Of a stretch of DNA of 64,000 nucleotides, positions 35,477 to 45,678 are shown piece after piece. The stretch's first letter is position 1, and each line of letters opens with the position of its first letter. The notes below the pieces were generated by a model. It was not told the DNA's origin. It searched no databases and was given only the letters and a program-made list of their open reading frames with translations. This DNA comes from Cyanidiococcus yangmingshanensis (lineage: Eukaryota; Rhodophyta; Bangiophyceae; Cyanidiales; Cyanidiaceae). A program made the position numbers and the translations under genes. Location: positions 186,001 to 250,000 of the forward strand of contig VWRR01000019.1 in the NCBI GenBank assembly GCA_013995675.1. The letters are read 5' to 3'.

Positions 35477-35830
35477 ATGGTGTATGAGTGTCTAGTGGCA
35501 GATGGTCTAAGAGCTCGCCTAGGGGAGAACGCGGCGGAAAACCAAATGCTCTGTCGACAGGCTCGTCAGAATGACTGGTGGTTTCACCTCGAGTCGCTGC
35601 CGTCTCCGCACTGCCTGCTAGAGAATCCGGGTGAGGCCTGGACAGAGCCCCCTCGAGAAGCAGTCCTTGCTTGTGCTCAGCTTGTGAAGGAGCGGTCCAA
35701 GTGGCGACATGTTCATCGTATTACCGTGATCTACTTGCCGGCCAAGTACGTTAGTCGACGACACCTGGCTATCGATGACAAACCTGGTAGTGTCACACTG
35801 CTGAAGGAGCCGAAACGGGTGGTGATCTAG
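35477..35830 (+). CDS. stand-alone NFACT-R domain protein (CCDC25-like)
   Basis: A 117-residue protein consisting of little more than an NFACT-R (DUF814) domain. It has RLGENAAENQMLCRQARQND, then DWWFHLESLPSPHCLL (family: DxWFHxxxxPSxHV), ACAQLVKERSKWRHVHRITV and KPGSVTLLKEPKRV. In Rqc2/RqcH this domain is one part of the ribosome quality-control factor that adds C-terminal tails; CCDC25 is the small eukaryotic protein with the same domain. The ATG at 35477 directly precedes the domain. It lacks the long C-terminal coiled coil of animal CCDC25, and the KPGSV ending resembles the bacterial form. A cytosolic CCDC25 ortholog or a plastid-derived domain are both possible. Confidence 0.72.
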   Translation: MVYECLVADGLRARLGENAAENQMLCRQARQNDWWFHLESLPSPHCLLENPGEAWTEPPREAVLACAQLVKERSKWRHVHRITVIYLPAKYVSRRHLAIDDKPGSVTLLKEPKRVVI

Positions 35831-36047
35831 ATCCGTTTTTATGGAAGCGTTGTAACTGGATTTGTAGCTGGTCTCGTTGTGCTGGCAGAGCGACGATGGT
35901 GGATCACTCGGAGCTTTTTCTTGACTCCAGCCGGATCGATGACGGTTGAAACGCTTCACAGCATTCAAGGAGCGCTAGACACGTGGATCGTTTGCCGTAG
36001 CGGTTTGGGAACGCGAGGCGACTGACTGTAAAAAGGGTGACACTTTA

Positions 36048-36474
36048 TCAATCGTCGAAGAGATCCGGTAAATTGTATTTGCAGAATCCTCGAAACCTAT
36101 CGTAAAAACGTTCCAAGAGGTCCGCGAAAGCGACGTGTACACAGATCGGTTGTCTCGGCCGCATGTTCTGTTCGGTTTCTTTATGGACTAGATGCGAAAC
36201 CTTCTGGCATCGACTGCACTCATTCATGATCAAATGGTCTGTATGACCCAACCGGATACACGGGACCAGGGATGACAACCAAATCTTTGTGTGTATCGCG
36301 AAAAGCGCTGTCTCCGAAGCACGATGCCAACAACTGTCGCCTCTGTTCGACAGCGTCGCACTCATGGTATGCCGTGACGCTGAACGCGCCCCAGTGAAGG
36401 TTTTGTTGAAGAGTGTTGCTCGCCAAGTCCATACTTGCACCACTCGGGCACCCCCACGCGCTCCAGCAGATCAC
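36048..36474 (-). CDS. unrecognised protein with Cys/His cluster, two frames
   Basis: Two overlapping minus-strand frames give protein-like sequence that joins by one extra base near 36261. The upstream frame reads LHWGAFSVTAYHECDAVEQR and later THKDLVVIPGP. The downstream frame continues CIRLGHTDHLIMNECSRC, then a helical tail ending NLPDLFDD. The Cys/His spacing resembles a degenerate zinc knuckle (C-x2-x-x4-H-x5-C-x2-C), but I recognise no family. A clear ATG start was not settled; the first frame begins near 36474, and the ATG codon of MDLASNTL is near 36432. It lies on the same strand as MPC2, just downstream of it. It may be a real small gene or chance. Confidence 0.35.
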
Positions 36475-36539
36475 CAGTGACCATAGAGGCGATCGATAGC
36501 GCTCGCGCCCATGACCAGCTGGAGAGCGACTGCTCTAGT

Positions 36540-36899
36540 TCAGGCGGAGCGCGTCGCCATGTACGCTTTCGCCTTTCTCGCTAAATGGTAGAGGCCAGTC
36601 GCACAGACAAACACGTTCACCGTCGCAAGACTGTAGTTCTTCGGTACGATTTGGAAAGACCAGCGCGCCCAGATCGCACCAGTGGCTGCTAAAGCAACGT
36701 TCTGCGCCGTTGATACCCGCTCCACGGGCCGGTTGATATCCCGCAGTCCGGCGATAACCAGCGCCCACTTCATTGCGGGCGCCCAGAAAAAGATCGTCTT
36801 CGGGCCAGCAGGGCTATTGATGAACTGTCGCAGCCGAGACGTCGACGCAGCAGCGACTGCGCCATTGCTTGGCGGACGCGGTGTGTTTGCGTCTCCCAT
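36540..36899 (-). CDS. MPC2: mitochondrial pyruvate carrier subunit 2
   Basis: MPC2 forms a heterodimer with MPC1 in the inner mitochondrial membrane and imports pyruvate. From the ATG at 36899 the product has 119 residues, the usual size. The family signature is almost complete: NSPAGPKTIFFWAPAMKWAL, VIAGLRDINRPVERVSTAQN, ATGAIWARWSFQIVPKNYSL and VNVFVCATGLYHLARK. The frame extends to 36968, but that end is TTG, so the later ATG is preferred. The two to three hydrophobic segments expected for MPC proteins are visible. No MPC1 is present in the window. Confidence 0.94.
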   Translation of the reverse strand: MGDANTPRPPSNGAVAAASTSRLRQFINSPAGPKTIFFWAPAMKWALVIAGLRDINRPVERVSTAQNVALAATGAIWARWSFQIVPKNYSLATVNVFVCATGLYHLARKAKAYMATRSA

Positions 36900-37946
36900 G
36901 CGACGAATAACGAGTGACGCGTCGTCCAAGTGCGCTGCTGAGGATTGAACTCGTCTTCGTGCCAGCAACTAGAACGCCAGCCGCTTGCTCACGCCAGTAC
37001 GTTTGGTTCAAGTGTTCAACTCGTGCACTGCGAACGAGAACGGTGAGAGGACTTGGTGTGTCCGGGATGCTGCAGGCAACGGCCGACGTGCTCAAGTCGC
37101 GAGGAAGGAACGTGCGCATGACCCGCTGCGCTCCCTCGTTTCATCGACAGCACTGCATCCAAGGCGTTTTCGATCAGGCAAACAAGTTCAATCGTTTACA
37201 AAACATGGACAATAGCAAATAGAGGGACCTCGGCGTATAGACCGATTCGGACTCGACGCTGCGTCTAGCCTGTCTGTGCACGAACACTCGGGTTGCGTAG
37301 CCGAGAAGCGTCCCGAATGGAGAGGACGCTTGTTGCCTTTTTTTTGCGGGCAACAACGAGCCCATTGTTTGACAGGAAAGGCCCTCATACAAGAGACGCG
37401 TACACATTCTTCAGCTTGGATCGATAAAAATCGCTCTACCATTGGTTCACGACCACCTTTTTTGGTACAGGGACCTGGTGGTCGCTCCTGGTGCGCCAAC
37501 CGCAACTCATTCGGCGAGCTGCATTCGGCCCCCCTTTTTGCTGCGTATCAGTCTCCCCTGACCGTCGAGAAAACGGATGCGCTCATGCTGGTGGCTCATC
37601 ACGCCCATAAATACCCAACGCTGTAAGGAAAGCGTGCTCAACGAGACGAACGCAGAAGGGTATCTTTTCGATTCCGCTGGGTCAGCTGGCCTGAAAAGCC
37701 ACGATGGCTTTCGGGCCGCCAATGGCTTGCGCGCCCCAAAGCCATCACTGGGCACATGGAGGCGCGTGCCAGAAACAGCGATGCGACGATCGAGCGTGTC
37801 TCTCTCTCGATGAACGGGGACGCGCCACCGATCGTGTTCGCTCGACCAGGGGCGCTGGATCGGCCAACAGGTTCATGGCTACTCAGTCGTCGACAAGGAG
37901 CGTGCAGCACGACTAGACTATTTATACAAGATGGTTGTTGGTGAAG
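36900..37946. other. 1 kb divergent intergenic region
   Basis: Several frames of 60-116 codons overlap on both strands, none recognisable. A TATA-like stretch (CTATTTATACAAG) occurs near 37918-37930, shortly before the next plus-strand frame. Confidence 0.35.
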
Positions 37947-39376
37947 ATGGACGGACACGTTGTTGACCTGGGGAGTGAGCCGGCGGCGTTTATCGGATCA
38001 GGCAGTGCCCACAGTTTGAAGCAACGGCGTGTAGCGCGTTGGCGAACGTACCGTGCAGCGCAGAGACACTGGGAGCGAACGGGCGATCGAGGCTGGGCAC
38101 TGCTTCTCATGAACGATAGTGGAAGTGTCTCTGGAACACCAGTTTGGCGCGAGGGAAGGCGTGGTGATAACTCGTCTGCCTCTGTCGAGGTAGCGTGGGA
38201 CGACGAGAACACCGACGCCCGAGCCAAAACTCGAGAAGGTGTCGATGGCGACGAAGGTGCGCTTGTTTCAAAAGTAGCTGCATTATCGAATGATGATCTT
38301 GTCCATCCAGGAGTTGCCGCCACGATATCGTCTCGGGGTGGGCAGGTGGTGGCACCGGGTCGCCCAGCACGTCCCAGCTGGGAGACCGAGACGAACAGGA
38401 GCCGGGGCCGCCTCGCTGAGAAACCACCGAGCGACCGCGTGTTTCCCTCCGTTACCGATCCCGTCTTCGAAGAATCAGCAACGACGAATACGGTTTGCTA
38501 GACGCTATATGCTCGTATCTAGGGCTTGGCGGTACTGGCAATCCAACTGCAGAGGACAGCAAAGCGGTTGTGGACCCGTCAAGGGACCTGATGAACGCGA
38601 GACGCCGCAGACCTGCGCTACGGCTGCTCCTGCCGCCCCCAGGCAGCGGTCTTTTGCGCTTCCTACCAGGTGTTCAACGGGCCGAACGTCGACGCGCTGG
38701 TCATCGCCTCTTCCAGGTATTTCGACGCTTGCGTGCTGCAGAGCTTGGCGGCGAGGCCATGCCGCCTTCAACGGCATCAGCGTTTGCTGGTGATCTTGGG
38801 CTTGCTCGCGACGTGCCTTGGGCGAAAGAAGAAACTGCCCAACTTGAAGCGCATACCGTGAATGGAACGTTGCATGCTGCGGCTTCGCGACAAGCACATC
38901 CTTACCTCAAACAAGACTCGCGTGGTCGCCGACGAGGTCGTCGTGGCCTCGGTCTGCTGTCACTGCTTAACCGAGACGCACACAGTTCGTCGCCATGCTG
39001 TGAACGACCTGTTCTCCGCCGGACATTCTATGATCCGCTGCGAATGACTCGATTGCGTGCCCGTCGATGGAGAAGGCCGTTGCTTTTGGTCTTGAGAGCC
39101 GCACTTTTATCCGTTCAGATGGTATTCCAGGCCATCATCCTGAACCTCCCGGGTTCAGCAGAGCATGTACGAGCTCGACGAGCTGCCCAAGTGAACGCCT
39201 TGATCCGAAACCATGTTGCCGTCGCGTTTCCTGCGCTTGGTGAATCCGTCGATGCTGCTGCGGTGAGCGACCTCGAGAGCGTAACTGAGGCCGACACCGA
39301 CTATTTTGAATTCGATGACCAGGAAGGAGAGGTCGGAGACGTCGATGCACTGCAGAGCAGAACACGACCCAGATAG
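37947..39376 (+). CDS. unresolved coding region, several overlapping plus-strand frames
   Basis: Three plus-strand frames are long here. One runs from the ATG at 37947 to 38501 (RRVARWRTYRAAQRHWERTG). A second covers 38290-38793 (IRFARRYMLVSRAWRYWQS). A third is 38495-39376 (293 codons), with a hydrophobic segment (LLVLRAALLSVQMVFQAIIL) and an acidic C-terminal tail. Given the one-base frame changes seen in neighbouring genes, these may be parts of one protein with two or more shifts, or partly chance frames in GC-rich DNA. I recognise no family. The end overlaps the first codons of the LDAH gene by about 60 bases, which argues that one of the two ends is misjudged. Confidence 0.35.
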
Positions 39377-41301
39377 CGTATTTGTGACGGAGCCCGAGGA
39401 TGAATGTCTGACGGACTGGCGCCCTCGCTTTTATGGTCGGATACGGGATTCGGAAATGGCCATGATCGCTGGCGCACAGCAATGCCCATCGTTCTGGGAC
39501 AGAGCCGACGATCACGGCTGTCTTGACGAAGCGGTAGCGGGTACAGGACCTCGAGAGCAGCCTTGCACTTGCAAGACGTTCTCTGGAGTCGCGGGCGCTC
39601 CCACAGGCAAGCAACTTGTGCAGTCCGATCAGAGTCAAGTGCTTCCGTCGGACTCGAAACGAATTGGCCGCCCGCCTCGAAATCCCTTCACTCGCTCGCT
39701 CAGATGGTTGCTGCGTCAGCCATCGACAGCGAGCAGGCAAAGACATGCAATAGAGCCGAGCCAGCCTCGAACACCATCCGGCGAGTCTGCGACGTATGCT
39801 GGACATCGGGTTGACTACTTTTCAATCATCGAGGTTGGCGGTATTCAAACTGAGGTAGTTGTCATACCCACGAGCCGACTTGGGGTAACCAACAAACCCA
39901 TTTGGTCCGGACGAGGCCTCTCTCCTAATCACAAAACGCTCTCGGTGAGTTCCATGGACTCGTCGTCCACGGTCGTCGTCGTTGAGGAGCCACAGCCGCC
40001 TTCACTCAGTACGTTGACCTCGAGTCGTTCTGATTGGCTGACGAATCGCGAACGGACGACAACAACCATCAAACGGACTGGAGACATGCTCGGAGAAGCA
40101 ACTGAAAAAGACCCTTGGTTCCGTCGCATCGTTTCCGAGACAGCTCGCGAGACAGACTCGGATCCGAACACTTGGACAGAGCGGCTAGTCGTCGACGAGC
40201 GCCACCAACATCAGAGCCGATCGCCAACGAGTACGCCGAGGACCGTTCGCACTCGAGAGCATAGAAAAGTGTCCATTGGATATCCATCTCAGCTTGAGAG
40301 CGATCAGGGCAATCAAATCGATGCTGCATGGACGGAATCTGATGGCTCAGGAACGCTCCCGGTGTCGATACCATCGCCAAATCAAGTAAGACGACGTCAA
40401 TGTCAGGTTGTGTTCTTTCCAGGCAATCCTGGTTGTATCGAGCTCTATGAATCCTTCCTCCTGAACTGCGCATCGGTGCTTGCTCATGCAGCCCATCCCA
40501 ATTACGAATTCATCGTCCACGGAGTTGGTCTCGCTGGTCATGATCTGCGTGGCCTGAATCGACCCGGACGTTTCTTTGACCTGGCCGATCAGACTCGCCA
40601 CAAACTGGCTTACATTCGTGAGCATCTACACTGGAGAGATGGCTCTAACGACGATGCGCTGATACTTGTCGGCCACAGCACCGGAGCACACATCATCTGT
40701 CGTCTTCTGGAGGAGGATCCTGTCTTGGCCCAACGAGCGCAGGTGATTCTGCTGACTCCCGCGATTGCGGACAGTTGCGGACGGTATTCGAACAGCTTTC
40801 CGTCAGCGGGCGTTTATTTTTCAGCGCGGGGCTCGTCAGGTTGCCGCCGGACTGGCCAGCACGATCCTCCATATCGCTCCGGAACGCATGGTGGACGACC
40901 TGGTGGACGAGTTCTTGGCCCATCGGGCGACGCCAACGATTGCCCGACGAATTCGTGACTTGTTCCGACTTGCTGCCGACAAGTACCATCTCTTTATCAA
41001 TATTCTCGCCCTGGCGGCCGACAAGTGTCTCCACATTGGCGATATGAACATCTCGTTGCTTCGGCGATTCGCTTCTCGTCTGGTGATGTACTATGTTCCT
41101 GATGACCCTTTCGCGCCGCCTGAGCAGTGTGCACGGGTTCGATCAGAGATCCCCGAAGCGCTGGTCGAGTTCGAGCAACAGCGTGTCTACCACGGCTTCA
41201 TTTTGAACGAGCATCAGACGCAGCGCGTAGCGAGCAAGGTCGCTCACTGGGTACTCGAGGCCGTGTGTTCGTCAACTTTCGAGTCCGAGGCCGATGGTTG
41301 A
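39315..41301 (+). CDS. LDAH: LDAH-type lipid-droplet hydrolase (alpha/beta fold), one frame change
   Basis: LDAH (C2orf43) proteins are alpha/beta hydrolases on lipid droplets. The family opening is VDYFSIIEVGGIQTEVVVIP near residue 170. A low-complexity insertion of almost 200 residues follows, and then the core: VVFFPGNPGCIELYESFLL (oxyanion block), RHKLAYIREHLHW, and LVGHSTGAHI with the nucleophile Ser near residue 453. After VILLTPAIADS the frame changes by +1 near 40776 and continues ADGIRTAFRQRAFIF through MYYVPDDPFAPP (the Asp block) to YHGFILNEHQTQRVA (catalytic His). The first ATG is at 39315; later ones such as 39345 are possible. The product is about twice the usual 325 residues because of the N-terminal region and the insertion. 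The 3' end overlaps PAT1. Confidence 0.8.
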
Positions 41302-43265
41302 GGCGCCCGTCCCTGCTCAATTAGTGCGCGTAAAGTGCTTCGGAGGAGGGTCTGCTGTGTCGGCTCCACGAGCGCATCCACGAGTGCGATCATTTCCCAC
41401 AACTCTGTGGCGGCTTGCGGACTTGCCAGATCAAAGGCATCACCGAGATGACGCGTTACCCATTCCGTAAAGGCTGTCGACGCTTGTGTCCATGAGACGC
41501 TCTCTGGTGACGCATTCGACGCCTGTTGTTGGAGTTTGAAGGCTTGGGTGAAGAGCATGCGAAGCAGCGAGGCGCCCTCTCTGCTGGATAAGGCAACCTG
41601 GGTCATAACACGAGAACGAGCATGGCCAGTACGAAACGCATCCAACAGGACGGCCAGGTCATCCAGGGAACTGCTCTGCGTCATGGCACGACGAATGGTG
41701 TTCCAGAAGGGCTCGGCTGCCTGTTGATTTGCGGTCGTCTCCAGGTCGGCGTTGCAAAAGGCCGCCAGACGACTGAAGAACAATCTCAAGGCCTGCTGCC
41801 GGTCGTCTGGGCTCAACATCGGCCAAACTTGACAAAGCAAACGCTTGCCTTTGGGAATCGCACAGATGCTATAAAAAAGTTGAGGATGCGTTGCGTTTCT
41901 CAACAGTCCTGCTCCAGACGTCGGTGATGGCTGTTCGCTCAAGCCCAGTAACGCTGCCAGCGCGTCGCGAAGCGTTGCTTGTTTTTCTTCAGAGAGCGAG
42001 GCGAACAACTCGTTATCGATCTGATCCACCCCAATATCAAGCGCCAGTTCATGCATCAGGTCAAATGCTTGTTCAATTCGACCACGTGCTTTGATCCGGG
42101 GGTCCTCTTGTAACGGCTCGAGTACGCTTTGAGTCGGATCTGAAAAGTCGGCATTCGGCCAACTCCCCGAGTCGGACTCGTGGGCGAGCGTTAGCACTTG
42201 TCGCGGCGCTCGTGGTGTCCACTTGGGTGGTGCCCCCAGTGCAGAGGCCAGTGCCGCTGCATTGGGTGCATGCCTTCGGTTTGTTCGAGCAGCTCCAGCG
42301 CCAGCATGAACGGCCTGCTGGCTGGTCAGCGACGGACCAGTGCGCTCACCATGGCCCGCGCTTGTATCCGCGGCCGCTTGCGCACATCGAAGCGTAGAGT
42401 CGAAGCGATTGGTTTTCGAATGATACTTGTGCGCGAGTGCTCTGGCATAGAATGTTTCCGCTTGTTGCGAATCCCCTGACTCTGCGAGCTGTAGGGTGCG
42501 TTGGTGCAGATAGCGAATTCGCTCGATCTCATGTGGCTTCATGACACGGCGATGGCCCGTGAGCTCCTTATTCGATGGACCAGCTGACACGTACATGCCT
42601 CGATCTGTGGTGGTCCAGCTCGGAAAAGCGCTCTCGTACACAGAGGATGGTTGGTGTCGAGTGAAAGCTGCCGAGCTGGCCCCAGCCTGCGACGGCTCAG
42701 ACTTCCACGGCAGCAAGTCGCGACCGGCGCCGGAAGAAGGACGCGAACTCCACGGGTTCGATACAGCAGCTGGCTCTCGTGCCAGCACTGGAGCCGGCTC
42801 GGGAGGTGCAAGTTGAGAACTCGGGGGCTCACAAACTGCAGAACCCTGGAGGCTGCGCTCCAGTTCGGCTACAGAGAGCACGCCGGTCACTCGCCGAGGA
42901 GCCAGTGAGTCACGCTCGAGTTCCTCACCACCCGGTCCACGTTTACTACTCAGTGGAGGTACGCATACGTTGCGTCCAGTCGTAGCACTACTGAGCGGCG
43001 GTGGTTGGCCAGCGAGCAAGGCCCGTTCGAGATCGCGTGACTCGAGCACGCCAGGCACTGAGCCAAGCCCAGCACTCGACTGCTGCTGTTGTAGTTCCAA
43101 ACCGTCACGAGTATGTGTCCGAACCGTGGATTTTGATGCTGGCGCTGTCTCGAGCGCTGAACCGAACTTTCTCGGCTGGACGACGCGACTCGTGGGACCT
43201 TCCCCTGCCGTAGCCCGCACCTGTTGTGCGCCTGGAACAACTCGTTCTGATCGCTTCACCACCAT
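41244..43265 (-). CDS. PAT1: PAT1-family mRNA decapping activator
   Basis: PAT1 links the Lsm1-7 ring to the decapping enzyme and helps form P-bodies. The 673-residue product starts at an ATG at 43265. The first half is Ser/Pro/Gln-rich and disordered. A basic helical block around YLHQRTLQLAESGDSQQAET and later RIEQAFDLMHELALDIG lead into the C-terminal helical domain. There the family signature is visible: FYSICAIPKGKRLLCQVWPM (PAT1: KGKxLLxRxxPxL), then LRLFFSRLAAFCNADL and an alpha-alpha tail. The N-terminal DEAD-helicase-binding motif was not found. Conservation is modest, so the name rests mainly on the C-terminal block. Its last 58 bases overlap the end of the convergent LDAH gene. Confidence 0.72.
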   Translation of the reverse strand: MVVKRSERVVPGAQQVRATAGEGPTSRVVQPRKFGSALETAPASKSTVRTHTRDGLELQQQQSSAGLGSVPGVLESRDLERALLAGQPPPLSSATTGRNVCVPPLSSKRGPGGEELERDSLAPRRVTGVLSVAELERSLQGSAVCEPPSSQLAPPEPAPVLAREPAAVSNPWSSRPSSGAGRDLLPWKSEPSQAGASSAAFTRHQPSSVYESAFPSWTTTDRGMYVSAGPSNKELTGHRRVMKPHEIERIRYLHQRTLQLAESGDSQQAETFYARALAHKYHSKTNRFDSTLRCAQAAADTSAGHGERTGPSLTSQQAVHAGAGAARTNRRHAPNAAALASALGAPPKWTPRAPRQVLTLAHESDSGSWPNADFSDPTQSVLEPLQEDPRIKARGRIEQAFDLMHELALDIGVDQIDNELFASLSEEKQATLRDALAALLGLSEQPSPTSGAGLLRNATHPQLFYSICAIPKGKRLLCQVWPMLSPDDRQQALRLFFSRLAAFCNADLETTANQQAAEPFWNTIRRAMTQSSSLDDLAVLLDAFRTGHARSRVMTQVALSSREGASLLRMLFTQAFKLQQQASNASPESVSWTQASTAFTEWVTRHLGDAFDLASPQAATELWEMIALVDALVEPTQQTLLRSTLRALIEQGRAPQPSASDSKVDEHTASSTQ

Positions 43266-44815
43266 TCCGAGCCGTTGCTACGTTGTGTTGCAAATATGGG
43301 CCCTCTTTCACCAGCTGCTCCAGACAAACGCTCGTAGTGATGACACTCCAGCTCCGATAACCGCGAAGCCTTCATAAACGTTGAATCATATCTTTCATGG
43401 AGTCGAGCCGTTGCTCGAGGCATGGCGGCTCGCCACCCAATCCTGCAGACCAACATTGAACATTTAGGGATTATATGGTCTCATCCAGTCATGGTGCCTC
43501 GCCAGCGGCCGCGCAGGTTCAACGACCTGCCCCTGCTAGAAAGAACGCCTGCCGATCCCAGTGTGTATCTTCGCCTGATGCCTCTACATGATGGCGTACA
43601 CCAACCTCGCTTGACCATGCATGCACGATTGGTAACCATGCCGGTGCAGCGTATGTACACCTGCAGCGATACTGATCATCAACAGAATGAGATTGGGTTC
43701 GCAAACCAGCCGAAGCATCTATCCGGATAAAGTGTGTGTGACGCCTCGAGGCGGCATCACCTGGCGAGTCCTGGCATGGCATTCGATCGGCAAAGCCGTT
43801 GTGCTCTCCATTCGCATCGTCTCCAATATTGGTTCACGATCGTTGTAGAGCGGCTCGTCGGCAAGGGCGACACTGGAACAGCACGAGATCATGTTATGTG
43901 GTATCACCGTGACAAATGGGCGCGTGATGGAAACGACCGCATCAGAATTACGATCAGTATCGCTCAAGTCTTTACAAAGAAACATATGCATGTACTCAAG
44001 CTTTTTTTCGAGTGCTTGCCTTGAGAATATCGATTTCACAGAGTGAGCGATGGCGTGATATTGCGTGCAGGCGAGTGGGCGCCTCCCTCCAGCGACACAT
44101 TGAACGCACGCTCTTGGCGAATAACAGGAACAAACTCGTCTACCTCACTTGAAATATTCGCGTGCGAAGCGACAATGGTCTTCGTTTGTAAAGGGTGCCG
44201 ATGCCTCCCCTCCTGATGGTAGGACACCTGCGGCAGGTCAACACTCGATACCGAGCGTGAGACGAACATCCCAGGCTGATGTAGGCAGCGAGTGTCGTAG
44301 TGTCCGCCTCCTATTCTTGACGTTCTTTCCTCTGTAGCGATGCTCTCGAACTCGTCTAGAGGCCATACCTCAATCGAGAGTCGCTGAGTCGCCTCGCGGT
44401 CGTGTGCAGCTTGATTTCCCGAGGCGATTGCAAGAGGGCATAGGCCCTACACGCAGCATCTCAAAACCGTTGGGATACTTTCCTCATTTTTGGATATTCA
44501 AAAGAGGCCCTGGCTTTTACACCGTCTACTGACACACTTCTGGTTCGCAGGGCTTGTCTCGATTCCACAGTCACATGTCCTCAGAGCGAGCAGCATGCAA
44601 GCCGGGCTGCTGATGACAGCATCCACGGGTAGGCGACCGAATCGCCGTTGGCGGCCATCCAGCCGCGGATATGAACGCGCTGCGTTCGATGAATGTTGAC
44701 CGGCATTGCCGGCACTGAAACGGTGTTTGCGACGCATGCTACGCTGGGACGTAACTTTGGCGTTCGCTCGTCGTTTGGGTCAGGGTACATAAAGCTTGTT
44801 TTCCATCCTGTCGTC
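43266..44815. other. 1.5 kb divergent region without a supported gene
   Basis: Frames of 60-135 codons lie on both strands; none resembles a known protein and several are mirror shadows. The frame of the J-domain gene is open upstream to 44693, but that end is TTG. No repeat or RNA gene was seen. Confidence 0.4.
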
Positions 44816-45394
44816 ATGGAGCACGCAACCGTACAGAGTGAGGGAGTTACAGAGAGCTGGGAACCTCCGCTTGACTTTTTTGCGGTACTTGGGCTTTGCT
44901 ATGACCCGGGGGCGCCACCAACGGCTCAAGAGGTAGGGCGGGCCTATCGTCGAGCTGCAATGCGATTTCATCCAGACCGAAATCCTAGCGATCCTGTCTG
45001 GGCGAAACGACACTTCGAACTTGTCTGTCGCGCATACGAAACGCTGCGAAATGCTGAAACTCGGAGTGCGTACGAAGCGTGGCTTGAGCGAAGCGAAACA
45101 GCCGGAGGTGGAAGATACACGGAGCGGCCTGGCACGCGAGAACTGACCTCTGTGCGAAGACAGCGCCGCGACCGTCTTCGGCGAGAGCTGGAGGCCCGTG
45201 AGCGACGAGCGCACAAGCGCTGTCGGGAACGGAGGCGAATGTTTGCGGAGCGACTGCAGACTGCACAGCGATACGGCACCGACCGAGTCTCCACGAGTCC
45301 AGAAGTTGCACTTACACATGGTTCTGGGGCTCAGTCCATGGAGTCTTCCGACATTGGATGCTCAGCGTATGAGTTCAATCTCATTTACGAATAG
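44816..45394 (+). CDS. J-domain protein, DNAJC17/Cwc23-like
   Basis: A 192-residue protein starting at the ATG at 44816. The J domain occupies residues 18-90: DFFAVLGLCYDPG, AYRRAAMRFHPDRNPSDP (HPD at 52-54) and FELVCRAYETLRNAETRSAY. It should stimulate an Hsp70 partner. The following region (RRQRRDRLRRELEARERRAH) is a basic coiled coil that matches DNAJC17, a splicing-associated J protein, in position and in the LEARER phrase. The RNA-recognition domain of animal DNAJC17 is absent; yeast Cwc23 also lacks it. No signal peptide or membrane helix, so cytosol or nucleus. The J domain is certain and the subfamily is probable. Confidence 0.85.
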   Translation: MEHATVQSEGVTESWEPPLDFFAVLGLCYDPGAPPTAQEVGRAYRRAAMRFHPDRNPSDPVWAKRHFELVCRAYETLRNAETRSAYEAWLERSETAGGGRYTERPGTRELTSVRRQRRDRLRRELEARERRAHKRCRERRRMFAERLQTAQRYGTDRVSTSPEVALTHGSGAQSMESSDIGCSAYEFNLIYE

Positions 45395-45678
45395 GTACGG
45401 ATCATGCACGCAGGTCAGAGGTGCGCTTCGTGCATAGTTGTGCACCACCTAGCCTGCCGGACGCTCTGCGTAGACCGGAACGCAAGGTTGGTCATCTCGT
45501 TACCAACGCGCTTCCATATAAGCGAGAGATACGGTCTCATGCGCTGTCTCCTAGGACGAAACTCGTGCGCACCCCGAAGTTTGCGCACATGCGTGATGCC
45601 TTGGCTCGGTGCGACCCTTTTTCGTTTTCATGCACTCGTCGTCGCGCCTTCAGTCTGAAACCCGCTAAGACTTGTTCG

